Shown piece after piece: positions 52,701 to 59,969 of a DNA stretch of 64,000 nt (position 1 is its first letter; each line of letters starts with the position of its first letter). The DNA is from Delftia tsuruhatensis NBRC 16741 (GTDB taxonomy: Bacteria > Pseudomonadota > Gammaproteobacteria > Burkholderiales > Burkholderiaceae_C): contig NZ_BCTO01000025.1 in NCBI RefSeq assembly GCF_001571325.1, positions 22,601-86,600 on the forward strand, given 5' to 3'. A model generated the notes under the pieces. It did not search any database, was not told the origin of the DNA, and saw nothing but the letters and a program-made list of their open reading frames with translations. A program made the translations under genes and the position numbers.

Positions 52701-54569
52701 GACGAGCAGGCGCTGGCGACCTACAGCTATCGGCACGCCTACGACGCGCTGAGCAACCGCACGGACTGCTGGCTGCCCGGGGGCCGCCACGTCCAATGGC
52801 TCTACTACGGCTCGGGCCACCTGCACCAGATCCTCGCCGACGGCCAAGTGCTCAGCGACATCGAACGCGACGCCCTGCACCAGGAAATCGAACGCACCCA
52901 AGGCACGCTGACCAGCCGCTATGGCTGGGACCCCATGGGCCGCCTCACCTCGCACAAGGTCAGCCAGCAAGGCGCACTCCAAGGTCAGCCCGGCAGGCCT
53001 TCACCCCAGGCCCTCTGGGACCGGGACACTCCCCTGCCCTCCGGCCAGCGCATCGCCCGCCTGTACCAGTACGACCCCACAGGTAACCTCGTCGCCACGC
53101 GCGACGGCCTGCGCGGCGACAGCCAGTACCGTTACGACGCCCTGGGCCGCATCCTTGCCGCCCAGAAAAATGCTGCCGGCGGATCGCCCACCTCGGGCCG
53201 GAACCTGGAAACCTTCGCATTCGACCCCGCAGGCAACCTGCTCAACCCCAACCGTGGTGGAGACCTCAGCAGCGGCGGCACCAGCAACGAACGCGAACAG
53301 GTGCCCACCAACCGGCTCGCCGTCTACCAGGACCTGCGCTTCCAGTACGACCTGCACGGCAACATCGTGGAGCGCCGCATCGGCTGGCACACCGTGCAGC
53401 GCTTTCGCTACAGCGCCGAGCACCAGATGCTCGAATCCACGGTCACGCGCTACCACGACAGGCCCGAACCGAAGATCGCCGGATCGAATGCGCAGCCAGA
53501 GCCTGCCGCCACCGTCCAGACCACGCGTTACCGCTACGACGCGCTGGGCCGGCGCATCGACAAGCACGATGCCTTCGGGCGCACCACCTTCCTCTACGAC
53601 GGCGACCTGCTCGCCGGAGAAATCCGTGGCTCACGCCTGAGCGAATACCTCTACGAGCCCGACAGCTTCGTGCCCCTGGCCAAGCTGGAGTCGGAATGGA
53701 AGAGCGAGGAAAACCGCAACGCACAGGCAGAAGCGGACAAAGCCAGCTTCGCCACCTACTACTACCACTGCGACCAGATCGGCGCCCCCCAGGAACTCAC
53801 CGACGAAGCCGGCCGCATCGTCTGGGCCGCCAGCTACAAGGTCTGGGGCCAGACCCAGCAGTTGCAGTACCTGCGCACCGGCACGGACGATGCAGCGGTG
53901 TTCACCCACGACCAGCGCCCGCTGGCCCTGGCCGCCCAGGGTGAGGTACAAAGCCTGGCGCTGGTGGAACAACCGCTACGGTTCCAGGGACAGTACTTTG
54001 ACGGCGAGACGGGGCTGCACTACAACCGGTTCAGGTACTACGATCCTGTGGTGGGGAGGTTTGTGCATCAGGATCCGATTGGGTTGGCTGGGGGGTCCAA
54101 TTTTTATATATTTGCCGTAAACCCACAAATATGGGCGGACATACTTGGCTTAACAGCAGCAAAATTGGGACGAAACCTTAGAAACTCTGGTCGCCCACTT
54201 CAACCAGGTCAAACCCCGCATCATATTGTTCAGGAAAATTGCAAAAAAAATAGGCACGTCCAGAATTCCAGAGATATTTTAGGCCGAAATAATATTGGAA
54301 TAGACAGCGCATCCAATGGCGCCAGATTATGGGGAACAAATCCATCTCAGACTGCGATGGCCAACCATCCAGGCAAAGCGGCGAGCATCAGCACGGGAAA
54401 CTATCATGCCGGGCCTCACGTGCACAGTGATATGAACGATAAACTGATATACCAGATACTGAAAGGTGTTGAAAAGCGAGGAGGCAATGTTGAGGCTGCC
54501 CTAGAGGATATAGGGCGACGACTTGAAAATGGTAGTTGGAAAGCAGCCTTTTCCTGCTGTTGCTTATAA
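49779..54569 (+). CDS. Rhs T6SS effector: DUF4150 PAAR-like N-terminus, AHH nuclease tip
   Basis: 1596 residues. Residues 1-125 form a PAAR-like DUF4150 domain (NGTATLKIDGHPVAVAGSRF), able to cap VgrG. Hydrophobic segments follow (about 125-265), then DUF6531 from about 286 (CELGTCHPVIFATG) and a long series of YD/Rhs repeats forming the cocoon. The core ends with FRYYDPVVGRFVHQDPIGLAGG. The last 140 residues are a different, AT-rich toxin domain: TPHHIVQENC with His1481-His1482, RDILGRNNIGIDSASNG, and HAGPHVHSDMND. This pattern fits the AHH branch of HNH/endonuclease VII nucleases, so DNA or RNA cleavage in the target cell is expected. ATG 49779 is chosen because DUF4150 begins there. Confidence 0.9.
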   Translation: MATYVNDRRAIHEGRNPAMIPGPINPVFPKPQGPPVPILNMAHGPGLKNGTATLKIDGHPVAVAGSRFESIPATPDKLGGIAGVRSGVVGGAAEPTSYSSDTKFESRGSVRSFDTTKSNAMVINPGWAMRLAMKALPGPYDQLAQKVIEKLPGAFSSQLSALGESLTDPSALIGPALKLVGKLIPGVNLVVGGAAMAQAAEQVAELAQEIQELLTPPLTDEKIDQIAEVIADGVVAITIGFVLGKIAQRAKSRRNPVAKRTDNSVNPNTQGNIIDNASKGSIATPPTCELGTCHPVIFATGTKILRDTDFELPGPMALTWQRYYRSSDRRPGWLGWGWSTPLSTELVLVHDAVHYYDARGRRIQLPVIAAGTSHFDPREKITVTHHQQGGWSVESADGTRHLFAPPATGQWRLPLVHLVDRNGNTITLHYPAYTATGIDGRAPRPLGLTDSAGRKLRFTWSEDQGPSGPLLQEIHLESRVIDGVEQVGGLLARYAYGTDGNVPDDAHANLQSATDAMGGVAHYRYRQHLMVAYSSRTGFTYHQEWSRLDAGGRVVRTWTDEPGTLDTRFDYDLGRRTTHVTDALGRRSSYEYNARHEVIAIVEPGPDGQPVRSETRMDAAGNPQQARDAMGRITRWQFDGQGNLLAVTDASGATTRLKYNQLNLPEEVTDALGHVWRQAYDAQGNLVERLDPLGHATRWKYDTRGLPVAIEDALGKTRHLQWDEAGQLVAYTDCSGQVTRYAWDILGNLVASTDALGQTTRYLHDALGRLRRMWGADGSEHHYAYDPQSNLLSYTDPQGAITRYTYNGLDQPVERRDALGGTLRYRYDAVGRLIALQNENGAVTSFTYDAADNLIEETGFDGRIQRYRYNAASELTELHERDAHQPPDTPYDPRPDAALPKRTLFRRDVLGRLVAKIHVGSDAAGNGDGGTTTYGYDLLGRMLHASNPDAHVRFAYDALSRLVEETQVHMAPSADEQALATYSYRHAYDALSNRTDCWLPGGRHVQWLYYGSGHLHQILADGQVLSDIERDALHQEIERTQGTLTSRYGWDPMGRLTSHKVSQQGALQGQPGRPSPQALWDRDTPLPSGQRIARLYQYDPTGNLVATRDGLRGDSQYRYDALGRILAAQKNAAGGSPTSGRNLETFAFDPAGNLLNPNRGGDLSSGGTSNEREQVPTNRLAVYQDLRFQYDLHGNIVERRIGWHTVQRFRYSAEHQMLESTVTRYHDRPEPKIAGSNAQPEPAATVQTTRYRYDALGRRIDKHDAFGRTTFLYDGDLLAGEIRGSRLSEYLYEPDSFVPLAKLESEWKSEENRNAQAEADKASFATYYYHCDQIGAPQELTDEAGRIVWAASYKVWGQTQQLQYLRTGTDDAAVFTHDQRPLALAAQGEVQSLALVEQPLRFQGQYFDGETGLHYNRFRYYDPVVGRFVHQDPIGLAGGSNFYIFAVNPQIWADILGLTAAKLGRNLRNSGRPLQPGQTPHHIVQENCKKNRHVQNSRDILGRNNIGIDSASNGARLWGTNPSQTAMANHPGKAASISTGNYHAGPHVHSDMNDKLIYQILKGVEKRGGNVEAALEDIGRRLENGSWKAAFSCCCL
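53040..53428 (+). repeat. 389-bp direct repeat, copy 1 (within the Rhs core)
   Basis: This stretch of the Rhs core recurs at 55438-55826 with only three base differences that I could find (positions near 53084, 53331 and 53340). The two copies are 2398 bp apart, in the same orientation, and flank the toxin tip and immunity gene. Confidence 0.95.
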
Positions 54570-54579
54570 GGAAATTTAA

Positions 54580-55242
54580 ATGATAAATGAACGCGCAGAT
54601 ATAAAGAAAATCCTAGATACATTATTGATCAATTTTAAAGACGCATCTAATAATATTTCACAAAATGCACATATTGAATCATTTCCAAAAGTCGATGAAT
54701 GGCGTTATTCAAAAGGTGATTTTTTTAATCCGATTCCTTATCGTTCAGAAATAGACGGGTTCAATTCACCAAAGCTTCTGAAGAAAAAATATGATTCTCC
54801 TTTTGAAGCCATCGAAAAAGGCAATTTCTCAACAGCATTTAATAATAATCATCCAACAATAATCATTGCCCCGAAGGAAAAGTCTTGCAACTTTATATCC
54901 ACAAGTTTATATGGGGAATATTTATCATCAGATATCGCCAATGTACATCACATTGACCTTCCATATAAAGATTCTGTAAAGAATCTTCCACGACTTAATG
55001 GTTACGGGTATTTATCCAAAGAAAAAGACGGAAGCTTAGTCAGTATAATTGTTGGAAGAAATAATAATTATTCCATAAATATAATAGAAGCCATTGATAA
55101 TCTGCCATCTAAAGAAACAGCCTATGCATCAGGATGGGCAGATGATATAGAATACCATTATCACCACGATAATAATGGTCTTTTCAAGATAACGACCCAT
55201 GCAAAAAATGGTGGCCTTGCAGAAATATGGAGCAGATCTTAA
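54580..55242 (+). CDS. Predicted immunity protein for the Rhs nuclease tip
   Basis: 220 residues, no signal peptide, so cytoplasmic, matching a nuclease toxin. The gene is strikingly AT-rich with A/T-ending codons (many Lys, Asn, Ile), unlike everything around it except the toxin tip. It starts 10 bp after the rhs stop with AAGGAAA upstream. There is no recognised family; repeated Asn/His patches (ADDIEYHYHHDNNGLF) are visible. The immunity role is inferred from position, composition and the rule that Rhs tips carry a cognate partner downstream. Confidence 0.75.
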   Translation: MINERADIKKILDTLLINFKDASNNISQNAHIESFPKVDEWRYSKGDFFNPIPYRSEIDGFNSPKLLKKKYDSPFEAIEKGNFSTAFNNNHPTIIIAPKEKSCNFISTSLYGEYLSSDIANVHHIDLPYKDSVKNLPRLNGYGYLSKEKDGSLVSIIVGRNNNYSINIIEAIDNLPSKETAYASGWADDIEYHYHHDNNGLFKITTHAKNGGLAEIWSRS

Positions 55243-55395
55243 TTATATTTTATTGAAAAAGTAATTTTATTTTCAGTAAAATATGTCGCCACAATGAAAT
55301 TTTGAAATATATTTCACATTAAAGAACAGCTTTCATTTTACAATAAAAAATGACCTTATTTTTATTCTTCAGAAGAATTACATAAATCCCTGGCC

Positions 55396-55417
55396 ATGCA
55401 CTGTTATTTCAGTGCAT
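55396..55417. repeat. Inverted repeat before the Rhs fragment
   Basis: ATGCACTG-TTATTT-CAGTGCAT, a perfect 8-bp stem with a 6-base loop, ends 21 bp before the second 389-bp repeat copy and about 155 bp after the immunity gene. No T run follows on the plus strand. It may be a weak terminator or a mark of the insertion boundary. Confidence 0.45.
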
Positions 55418-55428
55418 AAATGAATTGA

Positions 55429-56178
55429 CAAGCTCGGTCCGGCCAGCGCATCGCCCGCCTGTACCAGTACGACCCCACAGGCAACCTCGTCGCCACGCGC
55501 GACGGCCTGCGCGGCGACAGCCAGTACCGTTACGACGCCCTGGGCCGCATCCTTGCCGCCCAGAAAAATGCTGCCGGCGGATCGCCCACCTCGGGCCGGA
55601 ACCTGGAAACCTTCGCATTCGACCCCGCAGGCAACCTGCTCAACCCCAACCGTGGTGGAGACCTCAGCAGCGGCGGCACCAGCAACGAACGCGAACAGGT
55701 GCCCACCAACCGGCTCGCTGTCTACCAAGACCTGCGCTTCCAGTACGACCTGCACGGCAACATCGTGGAGCGCCGCATCGGCTGGCACACCGTGCAGCGC
55801 TTTCGCTACAGCGCCGAGCACCAGATTGAAGAGCATGTGGAGCTGTGCGATGGGCTGGAGCGGCCTGATTTCTCCAGCGGGGACGCAGTTCCCCAGCGCG
55901 ATCTGTCCGGTGATGTGTGCCTGACGCAGTTTGGCGATGGGCAGCTCAACCGCGCGGCCTCCAATCCCTGGGGAGTGGCGGCGTTGGCGGTTGCCACGTT
56001 CACCCGGCTGCAGGCCAGCCCGCACGAGTGGCGCATCCGTGGCGGTGCGGCGGCGTTCTATCCGTTTCAGCATCCCATGCAGCAGGCCATGCTGCTGACG
56101 GAGCTTCAGCTGCCGCTGGCCAACATGCCCGGGCAGATGGCGGGTCTGCGTCTGTGCCTCGATGTGCCAGCCATATAA
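55429..56178 (+). pseudogene. Orphan Rhs core fragment fused to an unidentified tail
   Basis: An Rhs reading frame opens directly after a stop codon at 55426 and has no ATG until 55699. About 130 codons of Rhs core are followed, without a frame change at about 55827, by 117 codons unrelated to the intact Rhs protein (EEHVELCDGLERP onward, ending LRLCLDVPAI). The DPxGL boundary of a normal Rhs core is missing, so this is not a standard spare toxin tip. The tail is GC-rich like the genome and I cannot name it. It most likely remains from rearrangement of an earlier rhs gene end. Confidence 0.75.
55438..55826 (+). repeat. 389-bp direct repeat, copy 2 (in the orphan Rhs fragment)
   Basis: This is the second copy of the Rhs core segment at 53040-53428. 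The reading frame is intact within the copy but is preceded by a stop (TGA at 55426) and lacks a start. Divergence from copy 1 is three bases, so the duplication or gene conversion is recent. Confidence 0.95.
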
Positions 56179-56210
56179 GGGCATATAGGGCCATATGGGC
56201 CATATGGGGG
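56171..56210. repeat. Four tandem decamers with CATAT cores
   Basis: CCATATAAGG, GCATATAGGG, CCATATGGGC and CATATGGGGG follow one another, with CATAT cores at 56172, 56182, 56192 and 56201, that is, about one helical turn apart. They lie 85-125 bp upstream of the next gene's start codon. The spacing suits cooperative protein binding or a bent promoter. Confidence 0.6.
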
Positions 56211-56294
56211 AAATCCGTGCACAGCCGTTGTTGTGGCGCTCCTGGCACAGCAATGTTCTGGTGGCGTCATTTTTCGGCTTTAGGATGGCGGGCC

Positions 56295-57008
56295 ATGCGC
56301 AATTCCCACTCCCTTTGGACGGCGGCAGCCCTGGGCCTGGCAGCCTGTCTCGGCACCAGCCCGGCCCATGCAGCCCGGCCCATGATCACGGATGATGCCC
56401 GCATCGTCGATGCCAAGTCCTGCCAGCTGGAAAGCTGGGTCAAGTCCAAGAAGGACAGCACGGAGTTCTGGGCCCAGCCGGCCTGCAATTTCACGGGCAA
56501 TCTGGAGCTGACGCTGGGCGCGGCACGCACGCGAGAGGACGGCAGCAGCCGGACCACGGATGTGGTGATCCAGGGCAAGACCCTGTTCAAGGAACTGCAG
56601 CCCAATGGCTGGGGCTGGGGCCTGGCCGTGGGCAATGCGCGGCATCCGAATGACGAGGGCCAGGGCCGGGGAGACCTGTACGCCTATGTGCCCGTCACGT
56701 TCTCGCTGCGCGATGACCGGCTGTTCTTCCACACCAACGTGGGCTGGCTGCGCACGGCGCAGGCGCATCGCAACCTCATGACCTGGGGCCTGGCCACCGA
56801 GGCCCAATTGAGCCAGAGCACCTGGCTGATTGCCGAGACATTCGGCCAGAACCAGGGCAAGCCGTTCTACCAGATGGGCCTGCGCTACTGGCTGGTTCCC
56901 AATCATGTGCAGGTCGATGCCACCTACGGCAACCGCGCGGGCAGCAGCACGCAGGAGCGGTGGTTTTCCATCGGCTTGCGGCTGCTGTCGTCACCGTTCC
57001 TGCCCTGA
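56295..57008 (+). CDS. Putative outer-membrane beta-barrel protein
   Basis: 237 residues with a signal peptide (cleavage near AHAAR). The mature part begins RPMITDDARIVDAKSCQLE and consists of alternating strands (NLELTLGAARTRED, WGLAVGNARHPN, LFFHTNVGWLRT, STWLIAETFGQNQGKPFYQMGLRYWL) ending in aromatic-rich strands, as in small beta-barrels related to the phenol-degradation MetA/transporter-like families. Transport substrate unknown. ATG 56295 is chosen because it precedes the signal sequence directly; the longer frame from 55917 is the shadow of the Rhs fragment. It is not obviously part of the T6SS. Confidence 0.7.
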   Translation: MRNSHSLWTAAALGLAACLGTSPAHAARPMITDDARIVDAKSCQLESWVKSKKDSTEFWAQPACNFTGNLELTLGAARTREDGSSRTTDVVIQGKTLFKELQPNGWGWGLAVGNARHPNDEGQGRGDLYAYVPVTFSLRDDRLFFHTNVGWLRTAQAHRNLMTWGLATEAQLSQSTWLIAETFGQNQGKPFYQMGLRYWLVPNHVQVDATYGNRAGSSTQERWFSIGLRLLSSPFLP

Positions 57009-57066
57009 GCACTGCCTGGTGGCTGGCGTCGCGCCCGTATGCCTGCAGGCCCGGACGCCATGGAAA

Positions 57067-57092
57067 CCGGTGCCCCGCACCGGCCGGTGCGG
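57067..57092. terminator. Overlapping palindromes between convergent genes
   Basis: CCGGTGC-CCC-GCACCGG (57067-57083) overlaps a perfect 18-bp palindrome CCGCACCGG/CCGGTGCGG (57075-57092). The two structures are mutually exclusive. They lie in the 116-bp gap between two convergent genes, where a bidirectional terminator is expected, but neither side has a T run. Confidence 0.35.
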
Positions 57093-57124
57093 ACCGTGCA
57101 GGACCGCAGTGCCTGCCGCAGTGC

Positions 57125-57853
57125 CTATTTGTTGGGCTTGGCTGCAGGGCCGGCCGGGATGGCGGCGACGCCATCAGGCTTGACGTAGGTGACCGAGGTC
57201 ACGTAGTGCACACCGTCGTATTTTTCTGCGCCGTTCGGGCCGGTGCGCTCACCGCCGCTGCGCTCGTCGTGCGTGGCTTCGGCCACGTAGGTGCCCTTCC
57301 AGGGCATGTCGAACTGCACCAGGCCCTGCTCGTCGGCATGGGCTTCCTTGCTCCAGCCCGATTGCACGGTCAGCACCACCTTGGCCTTGGGCAGGGGCTG
57401 GCCCTTGTAGATAACCTTGAATTCGCCGGCCTTGCCCGAGGGCACCACATCCAGCGTCAGGCGCGGGGCCTGGGCGGCAAAGCCGGTGATCAGGCGCGCG
57501 GCCGGGTGGTACCAGTTGCGCAGTTCCTGCTCGCCCTTCTTGCTGGTGTACAGCGGATAGCCGGCATCCTCGGCCACGATGCTTTCGCCCTGGCCGGCCT
57601 TGAAGGGCAGCGCAAAGCCGGTGCCGGTCTTGCGGCCGTCGGCGGCCTTCTCGCCCTGGGCAGACACCAGGGTGGCCACGGGCTTGCCGAACTTGTCGAG
57701 CAGGCCCGGCGATGTCTCGCGCAGGTTGTCGCCAAACTCGCCAAAGCGGATCACGGCGGTTTCGCCGGCCGGCTGTTCCAGCCAGATCTGGTGGGCCTGG
57801 CTGGCGCCGCTGGCGGCCAGGAGTGCGGAGACAAGAATCCAGTGTTTCTTCAT
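57125..57853 (-). CDS. DUF4198 periplasmic protein, possibly metal-uptake related
   Basis: 242 residues with a signal peptide (cleavage near SQAHQ). The mature protein starts HQIWLEQP and contains the strands typical of DUF4198, including FRFGEFG-like VIRFGEFGDN, APRLTLDVVPSGKAGEFKVIYKGQPLPKAKVVL and a C-terminal GTYVAEATHDERSGG. Family members are often found with nickel, cobalt or iron transport genes. A Fur-box-like 19-bp inverted repeat lies about 110 bp upstream, which supports metal regulation. The ATG at 57853 precedes the Lys-Lys-His signal start; a GAGG-rich ribosome-binding site is upstream. Confidence 0.8.
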   Translation of the reverse strand: MKKHWILVSALLAASGASQAHQIWLEQPAGETAVIRFGEFGDNLRETSPGLLDKFGKPVATLVSAQGEKAADGRKTGTGFALPFKAGQGESIVAEDAGYPLYTSKKGEQELRNWYHPAARLITGFAAQAPRLTLDVVPSGKAGEFKVIYKGQPLPKAKVVLTVQSGWSKEAHADEQGLVQFDMPWKGTYVAEATHDERSGGERTGPNGAEKYDGVHYVTSVTYVKPDGVAAIPAGPAAKPNK

Positions 57854-57963
57854 TGCAGCTTCCTCAATGGACAAAAAAAACAGCCATCGGCGCCACAACG
57901 GGCCGACGGCATGAACGTGCTTGGGCAGTGGGGTGCGGCCGCATGTCGCCGCATTGATTATTG

Positions 57964-57982
57964 AATGCGAATGGTTTGCATT
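57964..57982 (-). promoter_or_regulatory. Possible Fur box upstream of the DUF4198 gene
   Basis: AATGCGAAT-G-GTTTGCATT is a 9-1-9 imperfect inverted repeat (7 of 9 pairs), the same architecture as the Fur site. Match to the enterobacterial consensus is only partial. It is 111 bp from the start codon, in a 195-bp non-coding gap. Confidence 0.4.
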
Positions 57983-58048
57983 CTATGCGCATTGCGCACC
58001 GCTCCGGCGCAGTTCACCAAGTGGCTGCAATGGGGTCCGGCCCAGCGT

Positions 58049-59965
58049 TCAGGCGGCATCCTCGATGCGCACCGGCTCGCCCGTGAAGGCCAGCGCCTCG
58101 GCGGCCTGCTCCCAGGGGCGCCTGTCGTGCGCCTTGGCCGGGCGCAGCACAAAGCCCTCGCCTTCCGCATGCGTGGTGCTGGCCGCGGGCGGCAGCGGCA
58201 GGCCCATGCGCTCATGCGCCTGGGCCACCAGGGTGCGGGCGTAGATTTCCGCAGCCATGCTGCGCAGGCGCGGCTTGTAGACCTTGCCCACGTTGGTGGT
58301 GGGGAGCGCATCGATGATGCGCACATAGCGCGGGCGCGCAGGCGCTTCGTCCACGCCGGCTGCGGCAAAGGCCAGCAGTTCGGTCTCATCGGCTTGGGCG
58401 CCGGGGTGGAGCGCGACAAAGGCCACAGGCACCTCGCCCGCATAGGCATCGGGCGCGCCCACGGCGGCGCAGGCCTTGACGGCGGGATGGCGCTCCAGCG
58501 CCTGCTCTATCACCTGCGGATCGATGTTGTGGCCGCTGCGGATGATCACGTCCTTGGAACGCCCGCGCAGCCGCAGCAGGCCATCGTCGCCGACCGAGCC
58601 CAGGTCGCCCGTGATCAGCCAGCCGTCATCGGTGAGGTAGCTGGACGGCTCGATGCCGGCCAGGTAGCCGGAAAACAGATTGGGCGACTGGAACACCACC
58701 ATGCCGGTTTCGCCGGCCGCCGCTTCCTGGTCCGATGGCCTGCCGTCCGGCCCCATGCGGCGCACGGCCAGGCGCGCAAACGGCAGGCGCAGGCCCACAT
58801 GTCCGGCCGCTGCGTGCAGGCCGGGCGGCGTGATGGTGGAGATGCCCGTCATCTCGGTCATGCCCAGGCTCTCGTGCACATGGAAGCCGCTGTGCGCCTT
58901 GAAGCGCGCCGCCACCTCGGGCGACAGCGGCGCGGCGCCCGTGCGGAAGTAGCGGATGGAGGACACATCGGCCCCCAGCAGCGGCACCTCCACCAGCGCG
59001 GCCAGCACCGTGGGCACGGCCGACATCAGCGTGGGCTTCCACTGTGCCGCCATGCGCCAGAAGCCGGCAATCACGGCCTTGTTGCGAAACAGCCCCGTGG
59101 TCGGAATGATGACGTGGGCCCCGGCCGAGAAGCAGGCCAGCGAGCCCGGCAGCACGCCCGCCACATGGAACAGCGGGTAGCCGTTGATGGTGCGGTCGGC
59201 CGTGTTCAGGCCCTGCATCTGCACGCTGGCCCAGGCGGTGTAGACCTGGGCGCCATGCGTTTGCACGGCGATCTTGGGCGCACCCGTGGTGCCCCCGGTA
59301 TGAAAGTAGGCCGCCACGTCGCCGGCCTGGGGCTGGCGCCCGCTCACCAACCGGTCGGAGGGCTGGGCGGCCAGGGCGGCGTTCAGATCGCTGGCGGGCC
59401 AGCGCTGTCCATCCCCCTGGGGAACCCGGCCTTCATGCGAGACCCAGAGCACATGCGCCAGGTCCGCATCCAGCGCCGTGACTTTCTCGCGGATGCCGGC
59501 ATCGTCCTCGTCCGCCCAGGCGATCAGAAAGCGCGCGCCCGTGGTCCGCATCAGGGCAGAGATCTTCTCGGCACTCAGCAGCGGATTGATGGGCTGCACG
59601 ATGCCCGCCGCCTCGCCGCCCCACAGCGCAAAGTGGTACTCCATGCAGCCGGGCAGCAGGATGGCCACCGTGTCGCTGGCGCCCATGCCCAGCGCATGCA
59701 GGGCGTTGGCCGTCTGGTGGATCTTGCCCAGCAGTTCGGCATAGCTCAGGTGCCGGGCATCATCCACGCTGCCGGCCTGGGGCAGAAAGCTCAGCGCCCT
59801 GCCCTGGCCGTGCTCGCGCGCGGAGTTGCAAAACAGGTCGTAGACCGTTTGCGCCGTGATCAGCCCGGCCATGGGTTGGCTTTCGATGGCCTCCACATCG
59901 GCCAGGGAACGCACGGCCCGCAGGGGCCGGAACATGGATTGCGCAGGAATAGGACTCATGGCCAT
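58049..59965 (-). CDS. AMP-forming acyl-CoA synthetase
   Basis: 638 residues of the ANL adenylate-forming family. The ATP loop is YFHTGGTTGAPK, the central motif GMTEM precedes TGDLG, then GRSKDVIIRSGHNIDPQVIE, and the C-terminal catalytic Lys lies in TTNVGKVYKP. It would activate a carboxylic acid to its CoA thioester in the cytoplasm. Substrate cannot be read from sequence; aromatic or medium-chain acids are plausible. The gene follows the Bug receptor gene by 4 bp, so uptake of a carboxylate and its activation may be linked. Start could also be the second Met (MSPIP, two codons later). Confidence 0.9.
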   Translation of the reverse strand: MAMSPIPAQSMFRPLRAVRSLADVEAIESQPMAGLITAQTVYDLFCNSAREHGQGRALSFLPQAGSVDDARHLSYAELLGKIHQTANALHALGMGASDTVAILLPGCMEYHFALWGGEAAGIVQPINPLLSAEKISALMRTTGARFLIAWADEDDAGIREKVTALDADLAHVLWVSHEGRVPQGDGQRWPASDLNAALAAQPSDRLVSGRQPQAGDVAAYFHTGGTTGAPKIAVQTHGAQVYTAWASVQMQGLNTADRTINGYPLFHVAGVLPGSLACFSAGAHVIIPTTGLFRNKAVIAGFWRMAAQWKPTLMSAVPTVLAALVEVPLLGADVSSIRYFRTGAAPLSPEVAARFKAHSGFHVHESLGMTEMTGISTITPPGLHAAAGHVGLRLPFARLAVRRMGPDGRPSDQEAAAGETGMVVFQSPNLFSGYLAGIEPSSYLTDDGWLITGDLGSVGDDGLLRLRGRSKDVIIRSGHNIDPQVIEQALERHPAVKACAAVGAPDAYAGEVPVAFVALHPGAQADETELLAFAAAGVDEAPARPRYVRIIDALPTTNVGKVYKPRLRSMAAEIYARTLVAQAHERMGLPLPPAASTTHAEGEGFVLRPAKAHDRRPWEQAAEALAFTGEPVRIEDAA

Positions 59966-59969
59966 GGGC

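Noticed and set aside
49779..54569. CRISPR-like or tandem-repeat array suggested by recurring short motifs
   Set aside because: The recurrences are codons for YD/Rhs repeats (GY-YD-LGR-type), variable in spacing and sequence, inside one protein.
53429..55437. An insertion sequence carrying the toxin cassette
   Set aside because: No transposase frame, no terminal inverted repeats and no target duplication were found. The flanking repeats are Rhs core DNA, pointing to homologous recombination.
55917..57008. A longer start for the outer-membrane protein, 126 codons upstream
   Set aside because: The extension is an out-of-frame reading of the Rhs fragment tail. A signal peptide begins at 56295.
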